DNA from: Pseudomonas sp.
GTDB lineage: Bacteria > Pseudomonadota > Gammaproteobacteria > Pseudomonadales > Pseudomonadaceae
DNA: 5,719 nt
Direction: 5' to 3'
Assembly: GCA_026398835.1 (NCBI GenBank)
Contig: JAPLSD010000670.1
Location: 1 to 5,719 of the forward strand
Shown: positions 1 to 5,363 of the stretch, in pieces
Layout of the letters: each line of letters starts with the position of its first letter
Numbering within the stretch: position 1 is the first letter of the stretch
The notes under the pieces: model-generated
The model's database searches: none
Told to the model about the DNA's origin: nothing
Seen by the model: only the letters and a program-made list of their open reading frames with translations
Position numbers and translations under genes: made by a program

Positions 1-219
1 GGTCTGGGACAGGCCTTTCCCACCGTTGTTGACACCGATCAGGTTCTTGTTCGGCTGCTGGGTGGACACACTCATACCCAGAGAGAGGGACGAGTCGAAT
101 TGACCTTCGATTTCACCGACGTTGAAACTGACGCCGAATGCGGGCCCGGCGAGCGTAGAGGCGAGACTGACCGCCAGGGGCAGTCTCGCCCGGCGCCAGA
201 ACTGGTTTACTGATGTCAT
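1..219 (-). CDS. DUF1302 family exported protein, N-terminal part (runs off left edge)
   Basis: Seen: 73 in-frame codons, open to the window edge, beginning MTSVNQFWRRARLPLAVS. Residues 1-29 form a signal peptide: Arg-rich n-region (RRAR, 9-12), hydrophobic core (about 13-25) and a probable signal peptidase I site after AFG (27-29). The mature start VSFNVGEIEGQFDSSLSLG resembles the start of DUF1302 proteins, which are large (often 500-600 aa) and predicted to be outer-membrane beta-barrels. The start at 217-219 is supported by GGAG at 228-231, 8 nt upstream. Family knowledge: DUF1302 genes in Pseudomonas usually sit beside a DUF1329 gene, and the pair has been linked to use of hydrophobic substrates such as fatty acids, esters or sterols; the biochemical role is not settled. 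Inference: transport or processing of a lipid-like substrate, fitting the acyl-CoA ligase gene just upstream. About 85 % of the gene lies outside the window, so the family call rests on the N-terminus only. Confidence 0.75.
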   Translation of the reverse strand, partial: MTSVNQFWRRARLPLAVSLASTLAGPAFGVSFNVGEIEGQFDSSLSLGMSVSTQQPNKNLIGVNNGGKGLSQT

Positions 220-367
220 CGACGCTACTCCATGTGCTTTATTGTTATGGCAGTTAGCACTTCTAAAAACGCTCTGAGTGACAGGAAACCAGGTTGTCCC
301 GAAATCAGTCAGAGTTGCATCGCCCCGTTTTGTGCGTTTGCCCCGTTCTTAAAAATCCTGTGGACGG

Positions 368-396
368 ACTATAGCCAGCAGGTAGTACTGCTTGAT
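368..396 (-). promoter_or_regulatory. Weak candidate promoter/operator for the DUF1302 gene
   Basis: Reading the minus strand, TATAGT (368-373) is a good -10 hexamer, but the sequence 17 nt upstream (ATCAAG, 391-396) matches the -35 consensus poorly. An inverted repeat AGCAG-N6-CTGCT (377-392) fills the spacer. A poor -35 with a dyad in the spacer could mean a regulated promoter. This is inference from one site only. Confidence 0.25.
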
Positions 397-501
397 CCCT
401 CTAAAGTGTGATTTGCAGCCCCGACCACTCTGGAACAGTCCTTTCGCCAGCCCGGCAGATGCCGGCCCGGCAAGGATGACTGAAAATAACTATTTAACAA
501 G

Positions 502-548
502 CCAAGCGCTTGCTTGGTGGGCTTGCCGCGCCCTTTCGGGCACGGCAA
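502..548 (-). terminator. Tandem hairpins downstream of the acyl-CoA ligase gene
   Basis: The first hairpin (523-548) has TTGCCG/CGGCAA outer arms, one C/A mismatch, GCCC/GGGC inner arms and a 4-nt loop. It starts 8 nt past the ligase stop on the minus strand. The second (502-517) has CCAAGC/GCTTGG arms and a 4-nt loop, and is followed on the minus strand by a T/A-rich stretch (CTTGTTAAATAG). Neither has a classic uninterrupted U-tract, so termination may be inefficient or the hairpins may mainly protect the mRNA 3' end. Confidence 0.5.
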
Positions 549-555
549 AGGACGC

Positions 556-2238
556 TTAAAGCGTCGAAAGGAAGGTGCTGTTATTGGTCTGCCATTCGGT
601 GATGTCGACGCGGATGCGCTTCTTGTCGAGCTTGCCGACGCTGGTCTTGGGAATTTCAGTAACAAGGGCAATCTGGCTCGGAATCGCCCATTTGCTGAGG
701 TGGCCCAGTTCGACATAGGGTTTGAGATGCTCCTTGAGCTCCCTGGCTCCGATCACATGCCCTTCGCGTATCACCAGCAGTGCAAACGGCCGCTCGCCCC
801 ACTGCGGATCCGGGATGCCGACCACTGCTACTTCGCGTACCGCCGGATGGCGGCTGATCAGATCTTCCAGCGCCAGCGACGAAATCCACTCACCACCGGT
901 CTTGATCACGTCCTTGATCCGGTCGCGAATATCGATCACGCCCATGCTGTCCAGGGTGGCCACGTCGCCGGTGTGCAACCAGCCGCCGGCCCAGAGTTCG
1001 GCGCCCTTTTCCGGTTCGCGGAAATAACCCTCGGTCAGCCATGGCGCACGCAACACCAGTTCTCCCTGGGACTCACCGTCCGCTGGCAGGAAGTTGCCGT
1101 CAGGGTCGACAATCGCCGCTTCCACCAATGGCCCGGGCACACCGGCTTTGATTCGATACGTCGTGCGTTCGTCTTCAGTACCGGCCATCAGCTCGTCATT
1201 GAGGTGAGCGCAGGACACCAGCGGGCCGGTTTCCGACATACCGTAAGCGGCGGTCAGTTGAATGCCTTTGGCCTTGGACGCTTCGTACAGCGCACGGTTG
1301 AGGGCGCTGCCGCCGATGACTATTTTCCAGCCGCCAAAGTCTGTGCCCTGAGCCGCTTTGGAGTTGAGCAGCATCTGCAGGATGGTCGGCACGCAGTGGG
1401 AGAAGCTGACCTTTTCCTTGCGCCACAACTCCACCAGATACTCCGGATCGTAACGACCGGGATAGACCTGCTTGAGCCCGAGCATGGTCGCCACATACGG
1501 CAAGCCCCAGGCATGTACGTGGAACATCGGTGTGATGGGCATGTACACGTCACTGGTACCCAACAGCCGCACGCTGTCGATGCTGCCCATGATCGTCGAC
1601 ACGCCCATGGTGTGCAGCACCAGTTGCCGATGGGTGAAATACACCCCTTTGGGATTTCCCGTGGTACCGGTGGTGTAGAACGTGGTCGCGACCGAGTTTT
1701 CGTCGAAGTCTTCAAAGCTGTAGTGCGTACTGGCGGCCGCCAACAGTTGCTCATACTCGCCAATCAGATTGGGCAGATCAGCGGTTTTTTCCACTGCGTC
1801 GGTCAGCAGCAGGGTTTTCTCGACCGTGGTCAGTTGCCCGCCTATCGCCTGGTAGAGCCCGACGAACTCACTGTTGACCAGCACGAAGCGGTCCTCGGCG
1901 TGGTTCATGGTGTAGAGAATCTGCTCGGGCGACAGACGCACATTAATGGTGTGGATTACAGCGCCGATCATCGGAATGGCGAACATGCACTCCAGATAGC
2001 GATGGCTGTCCCAATCCATCACCGCCACGGTGTCACCGGCCTTGACCCCGGCTGCCGTCAGTACGTTGGCCAGCCGCGCGACACGTTCGATAAGGGTCGG
2101 GTAGCTATAGCGCAGTTGGTCGCGGTAGACGATCTCGCGGGTCTTCTCGTAACGGCTGCCCGACATCAGCAGCCGCTTGATCAACAGCGGATATTGATAA
2201 GCGCCTTCGGCTGGCGGGATAACGCGAGTCTGCAACAT
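556..2238 (-). CDS. AlkK-like medium-chain fatty acid--CoA ligase
   Basis: A 560-aa enzyme of the ANL (AMP-forming acyl-CoA synthetase) superfamily that activates a carboxylic acid to acyl-CoA via an acyl-adenylate. Core motifs are present and in order: P-loop A3 YTTGTTGNPKG (188-198), PMFHVHAWG (237-245), A5 YGMSET (332-337), A7 GWLHTGD (419-425), hinge A8 DRIKDVIKTGGEWIS (439-453) and A10 PKTSVGKLDKK (530-540) with the predicted catalytic lysine K536. No signal peptide or membrane helix, so cytoplasmic. Length and N-terminus (PLLIKRLL, then REIVYRD) fit AlkK of alkane-degrading Pseudomonas (about 546 aa) and chromosomal medium-chain ligases, rather than the long-chain FadD1/FadD2 pair. The ATG is preceded by AAGGGA about 6 nt upstream. 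Family knowledge: these ligases feed medium-chain acids into beta-oxidation and polyhydroxyalkanoate synthesis. The medium-chain preference is inferred; a branched or aromatic acid cannot be excluded. No broken motif is seen. Confidence 0.93.
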   Translation of the reverse strand: MLQTRVIPPAEGAYQYPLLIKRLLMSGSRYEKTREIVYRDQLRYSYPTLIERVARLANVLTAAGVKAGDTVAVMDWDSHRYLECMFAIPMIGAVIHTINVRLSPEQILYTMNHAEDRFVLVNSEFVGLYQAIGGQLTTVEKTLLLTDAVEKTADLPNLIGEYEQLLAAASTHYSFEDFDENSVATTFYTTGTTGNPKGVYFTHRQLVLHTMGVSTIMGSIDSVRLLGTSDVYMPITPMFHVHAWGLPYVATMLGLKQVYPGRYDPEYLVELWRKEKVSFSHCVPTILQMLLNSKAAQGTDFGGWKIVIGGSALNRALYEASKAKGIQLTAAYGMSETGPLVSCAHLNDELMAGTEDERTTYRIKAGVPGPLVEAAIVDPDGNFLPADGESQGELVLRAPWLTEGYFREPEKGAELWAGGWLHTGDVATLDSMGVIDIRDRIKDVIKTGGEWISSLALEDLISRHPAVREVAVVGIPDPQWGERPFALLVIREGHVIGARELKEHLKPYVELGHLSKWAIPSQIALVTEIPKTSVGKLDKKRIRVDITEWQTNNSTFLSTL

Positions 2239-2334
2239 AGGAGTCCCTTTTCTGACTGCACGGTCTTGGCTGTAAAGATAAGTACTCTAGAGCGCCTTGA
2301 TGACAGCTAAATCAGCCAAAGGAATGATTTGCAG

Positions 2335-2350
2335 AGCCGCACAAGTGCCA
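2335..2350 (-). promoter_or_regulatory. Candidate sigma-54 (-24/-12) promoter for the ligase gene
   Basis: On the minus strand the site reads TGGCAC-N5-CGGCT. It has the full TGGCAC -24 element and the essential GG-N10-GC spacing, but the -12 element is CGGCT where TTGCA/T is preferred. Transcription would start near 2323, giving an 85-nt leader. The site overlaps a hairpin downstream of lysE (2342-2368), so part of the match may have another cause. I found no sigma-70 promoter for the ligase that is clearly better. Confidence 0.35.
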
Positions 2351-2368
2351 GCTTCGCGCCAGCACTTG
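2342..2368 (-). terminator. Hairpin after the lysE-family gene
   Basis: Arms CAAGTGC (2342-2348) and GCACTTG (2362-2368) make a 7-bp stem with a 13-nt loop, starting 14 nt beyond the stop codon of the minus-strand transporter gene. No U-tract follows on the minus strand (TGCGGCTCTGC), so it is a weak intrinsic terminator at best. Confidence 0.3.
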
Positions 2369-2382
2369 GTTCCGAGGCTCAA

Positions 2383-3012
2383 TCAATGCATTTCAGTGAA
2401 CGCCAGCTTCACGCCAATGGCGATCAGAACCGCGCCCATGGTCCGGTCAAACCAGTGGCCCATGCGGGCGAAACCGGCGCGTACTCGCTGCTGGCTGAAC
2501 AGCATGGCCACCAGGCAGAACCAGAAACCGGTCGCCACGGCCAGGTAAACCCCGTAGCCCGCCTGAATCGCCAGCGGCGTGTGCGGGTTGATCACCACGG
2601 TGAATAACGACAGGAAGAACAGCGTCGCCTTGGGGTTCAGGCCATTGGTCACGAAACCGGACGTGAAGGCGCCGCGAGCGGTGCGTTCGCCAACTTCCTT
2701 GTGCAGGTTTTCAGTGGCCGGTTTGGCCGGTTGAGCGCGTAATGCCTTGAAGCCGATGTACAGCAGATAAGCCGCCGCCAGCCATTTCAGTGCGTTGAAC
2801 AGAACAATCGACTGCGACACGATCAGGCCGATACCCAGCAACGAATAGCCTACGTGCAGGAAGATCGCCATACCGACGCCCAATGCTGTCCAGGTGCCCG
2901 CGCGGCGACCGTGGGTCACGCTTTCGCGCACTACGACGGCAAAGTCCGGGCCTGGGCTTGCAACGGCGAGCAGGTGAATCAGGGCAACGGTCAAGAACTC
3001 TGTCCAGTACAT
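2383..3012 (-). CDS. LysE/RhtB-family amino-acid exporter (RhtC-like)
   Basis: A 209-aa inner-membrane protein with about six hydrophobic segments (roughly 4-24, 41-63, 67-91, 114-140, 148-172 and 189-205). It carries LysE-superfamily signatures: LAVASPGPDF (15-24) in the first helix, GRRAG (35-39) before the second and GLNPKA (124-129) before a conserved hydrophobic stretch. The N-terminus closely resembles E. coli RhtC (FLTVA-x-H-x-x-A-x-x-SPGPDF), a threonine exporter, and the length fits (about 206 aa). I chose ATG 3010-3012 because it has AGGAG (3018-3022) 5 nt upstream and starts at the family's usual place. An upstream in-frame ATG at 3049-3051 would add 13 residues (MKQFVTPCPIGAP) and lacks a good ribosome site. 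The gene is divergent from hprA. The family exports neutral or basic amino acids or related small molecules by proton exchange; the substrate cannot be read from sequence, and similarity to threonine exporters is only a hint. Confidence 0.9.
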   Translation of the reverse strand: MYWTEFLTVALIHLLAVASPGPDFAVVVRESVTHGRRAGTWTALGVGMAIFLHVGYSLLGIGLIVSQSIVLFNALKWLAAAYLLYIGFKALRAQPAKPATENLHKEVGERTARGAFTSGFVTNGLNPKATLFFLSLFTVVINPHTPLAIQAGYGVYLAVATGFWFCLVAMLFSQQRVRAGFARMGHWFDRTMGAVLIAIGVKLAFTEMH

Positions 3013-3104
3013 GGGGGCTCCTATTGGGCAGGGAGTAACGAATTGTTTCATCTGTTAGGCTCGCCACATTACGCCTTCAGTTAACCGCACAAAAGGTACA
3101 GTTG
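3013..3104. promoter_or_regulatory. Divergent lysE / hprA intergenic region
   Basis: This 92-bp gap must hold the start signals of two divergent genes. The lysE ribosome site is at 3018-3022 (AGGAG on the minus strand) and the hprA site is AAAAGG at 3091-3096. I found no strong sigma-70 hexamer pair for either direction. A partial one for hprA, TTGTTT (3043-3048) followed 18 nt later by CATTAC, is too weak to call. Confidence 0.4.
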
Positions 3105-4070
3105 ATGAGTAACAATCGCCGCGCCGTGTTCCTTGACCACACTTCCCTGGACCTGGGTGACCTTGACCTCAGCGCGCTGCGAAACAGCTTCAGCGACTTG
3201 CAGCTCTGTGTACAAACCACACCGGATCAGGTCATCGAGCGTCTGCAGGGTGCCCACGTCGCCATCAGCAACAAAATTATGCTCGATGCCCAAACCCTGG
3301 CGGCCTGTCCTGAGCTGAAACTGATCCTGATTGCCGCCACCGGCACCAATAACGTCGACCTCGACGCCGCCCGCGCCCATGGCATCACCGTCAGCAATTG
3401 CCAGGGTTACGGCACGCCTTCCGTCGCCCAACACACGATCATGCTGTTACTTGCGTTGGCCACGCGCCTGAGCGACTACCAAAAAGCGGTCGGTGAAGGC
3501 CGCTGGCAGCAAGCCAAGCAGTTCTGCCTGCTGGATTTCCCCATCGTTGAGCTGGAAGGCAAGACCCTCGGATTGCTCGGTCATGGCGAACTGGGCGGCG
3601 CCGTAGCGCGACTGGCCGAAGCCTTCGGCATGCGCGTACTGCTCGGCCAATTGCCGGGGCGTCCGGCCCGCGCCGATCGCTTGCCACTGGATGAATTGCT
3701 GCCGCAAATCGACGCGCTGACCCTGCACTGCCCGCTCAACGAACACACCCGCAACTTCATCGGCACCCGTGAACTGGCGCTGATGAAGCCCGGCGCCTTT
3801 GTGGTCAACACCGCTCGCGGCGGCTTGATCGACGAACAGGCGCTGGCGGACGCGCTGCGCAGCGGTCACCTCGGCGGCGCGGCCACCGATGTGCTGAGCG
3901 TCGAACCGCCGACTGCCAGCAACCCACTGTTGGCGGGTGACATCCCGCGACTGATCGTCACCCCGCACAACGCCTGGGGGAGTCGCGAGGCGCGGCAGCG
4001 GATCGTCGGTCAGCTGACCGAAAACGCTCAAGGCTTTTTCAGCGGTACAGCGCTGCGGGTTGTCAGTTGA
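3105..4070 (+). CDS. hprA: D-2-hydroxyacid dehydrogenase (glycerate / hydroxypyruvate reductase type)
   Basis: A 321-aa cytoplasmic NAD(P)-dependent D-isomer-specific 2-hydroxyacid dehydrogenase. The two-part fold is visible: an N-terminal catalytic half with AATGTNNVDLDAA (77-89), a Rossmann domain with LGLLGHGELG (155-164, GxGxxG 159-164), then the C-terminal catalytic half. Catalytic Arg is R238 in NTARGG, Glu is E267 in DVLSVEPP and His is H288 in TPHNAWGS. DVLSVEPP followed by TPHxAW is typical of the HprA/glycerate dehydrogenase branch, which interconverts D-glycerate and hydroxypyruvate or glyoxylate and glycolate. The residue after the second Rossmann strand (VLLGQLPGR, Q182) is not acidic, so strict NADH preference is doubtful. 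Start: ATG 3105, 8 nt after AAGG; a TTG directly before it (3102) would add one Met and is less likely. rsmC follows after 33 bp. The exact substrate is inferred; phosphoglycerate dehydrogenase is unlikely because there is no C-terminal ACT domain. Confidence 0.9.
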   Translation: MSNNRRAVFLDHTSLDLGDLDLSALRNSFSDLQLCVQTTPDQVIERLQGAHVAISNKIMLDAQTLAACPELKLILIAATGTNNVDLDAARAHGITVSNCQGYGTPSVAQHTIMLLLALATRLSDYQKAVGEGRWQQAKQFCLLDFPIVELEGKTLGLLGHGELGGAVARLAEAFGMRVLLGQLPGRPARADRLPLDELLPQIDALTLHCPLNEHTRNFIGTRELALMKPGAFVVNTARGGLIDEQALADALRSGHLGGAATDVLSVEPPTASNPLLAGDIPRLIVTPHNAWGSREARQRIVGQLTENAQGFFSGTALRVVS

Positions 4071-4090
4071 TAAACTGCCGCACTTTTTTT
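4054..4090 (+). terminator. Terminator-like hairpin with T7 tract across the hprA stop codon
   Basis: TGCGG (4054-4058) pairs with CCGCA (4078-4082). Inside, after a 5-nt bulge, CAGTT (4064-4068) pairs with AACTG (4073-4077) around a GATA loop. One base later comes a run of seven T (4084-4090). The hprA stop codon (4068-4070) lies in the hairpin, so a translating ribosome would melt it. The rsmC ribosome site AAGGAG (4092-4097) follows the T-tract directly. This looks like a partial terminator or attenuator between two co-directional genes. Confidence 0.55.
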
Positions 4091-4103
4091 CAAGGAGCAG
4101 AGT

Positions 4104-5102
4104 ATGGATCCGCGCAGTGAAGTACTGCTTCGTCAGGCTGAGTTATTCCAGGGCTCGCTGCTGCTGGCCGGTTTGCCCGCCGATGACCTGCTGGGCAAAT
4201 TGCCCAAGGCCCATGGCTGGTGCTGGCATGCCGGCGATCAGGCCGCGCTCGATGCACGCTTTGCCGAGCGCAGCCATTTTGGCGTGAATGCACCGGCTCA
4301 AGGCTTCGAAACCGCAGTGCTGTTCCTGCCCAAATCAAAGGATCTGACCGACTACGTGTTGAACGCCCTGGCCTCGCGCCTGGCCGGCCGCGAGTTGTAC
4401 CTGGTCGGCGAGAAACGCAGCGGTATCGAAGGCGCGGCCAAGCAACTGAATCCCTTCGGCAAACCACGCAAACTCGACAGCGCGCGGCATTGCCAGCTCT
4501 GGCAGGTCACTGTGGCCAATGCGCCAGAGGCCGTAACCCTGGAAAGTCTTGCGCAAGAGTACGAACTGCCGCTGGCCGAGGGCCCGCTAAAAGTCATCAG
4601 TCTGCCCGGCGTGTTCAGCCACGGTCGCCTGGATCGCGGCAGTGCTCTGCTGCTTGAGCATCTGGACAAACTGCCCAGCGGTCATTTGCTGGACTTTGGC
4701 TGCGGCGCGGGCGTGTTGGGTGCGGCGGTCAAACGTCGTTACCCGCACAACACCGTCACGCTGCTGGACGTCGACGCGTTTGCCGCAGCCAGTAGTCGTC
4801 TGACCCTGGCCGCCAACGGTCTGGAAGCCGAGGTGCTGACGGGCGACGGGATCGACGCGGCACCGATGGGTTTAAGCGCGATTTTGAGCAACCCGCCGTT
4901 CCATGTCGGGGTGCATACCGATTACCACGCGACGGAAAACTTGCTGCGAAAAGCCGCCAAACATCTGAAAAACGGTGGCGAACTGCGCTTGGTGGCCAAC
5001 AGTTTCCTGAAGTATCAACCACTGATCGAAGAGCATCTGGGCGTGTGTGCGATCAAGGCTGAAGGACAAGGCTTTCGCATCTATCGGGCCAAGCGCGGCT
5101 GA
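4104..5102 (+). CDS. rsmC: 16S rRNA (guanine-1207-N2)-methyltransferase RsmC
   Basis: A 332-aa cytoplasmic SAM-dependent methyltransferase matching RsmC, which makes m2G1207 in helix 34 of 16S rRNA and acts on assembled 30S subunits. The N-terminal half (about 1-160) is the degenerate, non-catalytic MTS_N domain typical of RsmC, containing [13 protein letters not shown] (74-86) and LVGEKRSGI (100-108). The C-terminal half is the catalytic MTS domain: [12 protein letters not shown] (169-180), SAM motif [13 protein letters not shown] (195-206), motif II LLDVDA (220-225) and the N2-guanine methylase signature LSNPPFH (261-267). Length fits E. coli RsmC (about 343 aa). The ATG has a strong AAGGAG (4092-4097) 6 nt upstream. 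Confusion with the related RlmG is possible, but the [12 protein letters not shown] block and size favour RsmC. It lies 33 bp after hprA, with a terminator-like hairpin between them. Confidence 0.92.
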   Translation: MDPRSEVLLRQAELFQGSLLLAGLPADDLLGKLPKAHGWCWHAGDQAALDARFAERSHFGVNAPAQGFETAVLFLPKSKDLTDYVLNALASRLAGRELYLVGEKRSGIEGAAKQLNPFGKPRKLDSARHCQLWQVTVANAPEAVTLESLAQEYELPLAEGPLKVISLPGVFSHGRLDRGSALLLEHLDKLPSGHLLDFGCGAGVLGAAVKRRYPHNTVTLLDVDAFAAASSRLTLAANGLEAEVLTGDGIDAAPMGLSAILSNPPFHVGVHTDYHATENLLRKAAKHLKNGGELRLVANSFLKYQPLIEEHLGVCAIKAEGQGFRIYRAKRG

Positions 5103-5104
5103 AA

Positions 5105-5120
5105 TTCTTTTAGAAAAGAA
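5105..5120 (+). terminator. A/T-rich hairpin just after rsmC
   Basis: TTCTTTT-AG-AAAAGAA is a perfect dyad starting 2 nt after the rsmC stop. It is all A/T-rich, the loop is tight and no U-tract follows, so it is a poor intrinsic terminator. It may mark the 3' end of the rsmC transcript. Confidence 0.25.
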
Positions 5121-5123
5121 GGC

Positions 5124-5152
5124 TTGCCGAATGGATTTTGCCTAGGCAGAAT
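5124..5152 (+). promoter_or_regulatory. Sigma-70-like promoter for the riboswitch-controlled transporter
   Basis: TTGCCG (5124-5129), a 17-nt spacer and CAGAAT (5147-5152) each match the sigma-70 consensus at 4 of 6 positions with ideal spacing. The predicted start, near 5159, coincides with the first base of the aptamer's P1 helix (5160), which supports the call independently. The spacer and -10 lie inside a 22-bp inverted repeat (5133-5154). Confidence 0.5.
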
Positions 5153-5154
5153 CC
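5133..5154. repeat. 22-bp near-perfect inverted repeat over the promoter
   Basis: The half-sites GGATTTTGCCT (5133-5143) and AGGCAGAATCC (5144-5154) match as reverse complements at 10 of 11 positions. There is no spacer, so as RNA it would be strained at the centre, and no U-tract follows; a DNA operator fits better than a terminator. It covers most of the spacer and all of the -10 element of the candidate promoter. The binding protein is unknown. Confidence 0.55.
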
Positions 5155-5158
5155 GCTC

Positions 5159-5290
5159 CGTCCTAGGGGAGTAGTCTCCCACGAGCGCCATGCTCGTCCG
5201 GCATACGTCAACATACTTGGTCCTCAGACCATGGCGTATGCGACCCAGAGTCCGCACAAACGGACCGCAGGGTTTGACAAGACCTATGAC
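5159..5290 (+). promoter_or_regulatory. yybP-ykoY manganese riboswitch aptamer
   Basis: The conserved yybP-ykoY elements are all present: GGGGAGTAG (5166-5174) in the first metal-binding loop, CAACATAC (5209-5216) in the second, and CAAGACCTA (5278-5286) closing the aptamer. P1 pairs 5160-5167 with 5283-5290 (GTC, one mismatch, TAGG). One arm is a 6-bp hairpin, ACGAGC/GCTCGT (5181-5186 with 5192-5197). Another is GCATACG/CGTATGC (5201-5207 with 5235-5241), with TGGTC/GACCA (5218-5222 with 5227-5231) at its tip. A further hairpin has ACCC/GGGT (5243-5246 with 5270-5273) around GTCCG/CGGAC (5250-5254 with 5261-5265). Family knowledge: this RNA binds Mn2+ where the two loops dock and turns on Mn export genes such as mntP, alx and UPF0016 transporters. 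A UPF0016 gene lies directly downstream, confirming the call. Confidence 0.92.
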
Positions 5291-5363
5291 ACGAACACCT
5301 TACCCGGGGCGGGAAGGCTGTACGTGTCATAGCCGTGTCGACCCGCCCCTTAGGAAATACCTG
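5284..5363 (+). promoter_or_regulatory. Riboswitch expression platform controlling the Shine-Dalgarno site
   Basis: Three competing pairings are visible. (a) CTATGACACG (5284-5293) pairs perfectly with CGTGTCATAG (5323-5332), taking the 3' strand of aptamer P1. (b) CCCTTAGGA (5347-5355), which contains the Shine-Dalgarno site, pairs over 9 bp (one G-U) with TCCTAGGGG (5161-5169), the 5' strand of P1 and start of the first metal-binding loop. (c) GGGGCGGG (5306-5313) pairs perfectly with CCCGCCCC (5342-5349). Pairings a and b are nested and can coexist without P1. Pairing c is incompatible with both and leaves AGGA (5352-5355) free. The inferred logic is ON with manganese at the level of translation. 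No U-tract is present, so transcription termination is unlikely. Confidence 0.65.

Larger units (their letters stand above)
220..555. other. Non-coding gap between the ligase and DUF1302 genes
   Basis: No convincing gene lies in these 336 bases. Next to the ligase stop are three dyads: 551-565 (GACGC/GCGTC arms across the stop codon), 523-548 and 502-517. Further on is a small hairpin with CCGGC arms at 452-456 and 461-465 around an AGAT loop. Nearer DUF1302 are a 5-6-5 inverted repeat (AGCAG/CTGCT, 377-392) and a 9-nt palindrome AACCAGGTT (287-295). The size of the gap and the hairpins suggest that the DUF1302 gene has its own promoter and a 5' leader of up to about 140 nt. Confidence 0.6.

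Noticed and set aside
452..465. GC-rich hairpin upstream of DUF1302 as a Pseudomonas REP element
   Set aside because: Only a 5-bp stem with no match to the REP sequences I know and no second copy in the window.
514..2310. A 598-codon open frame on the plus strand, longer than the ligase gene it overlaps
   Set aside because: It lies antisense to the acyl-CoA ligase, whose catalytic motifs are all intact. The protein has low-complexity His/Arg/Gln/Gly-rich composition and no recognisable domain, and long antisense frames are expected opposite GC-rich Pseudomonas genes.
3013..3051. Upstream ATG (3049-3051) as the start of the LysE-family transporter
   Set aside because: It adds 13 residues not typical of the family and has no good ribosome site, whereas ATG 3010-3012 has AGGAG 5 nt upstream and places the first helix at the N-terminus.
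3102..3104. TTG at 3102 as the hprA start
   Set aside because: It is directly followed by ATG (3105), which has good spacing from AAGG (3093-3096); ATG is favoured.
3447..4031. A 194-codon minus-strand frame opposite hprA
   Set aside because: Antisense shadow of hprA; Gln/Arg/Ala-rich, no domain and no convincing ribosome site.
5138..5332. A 64-codon plus-strand frame between rsmC and the transporter, as a possible leader peptide
   Set aside because: It coincides with the structured riboswitch, and its composition follows the RNA helices rather than a protein.
5284..5332. The 10-bp helix with inner hairpin as an intrinsic terminator
   Set aside because: The stem is strong but is followed by CCGTGTCG, not a U-tract; translation control fits better.
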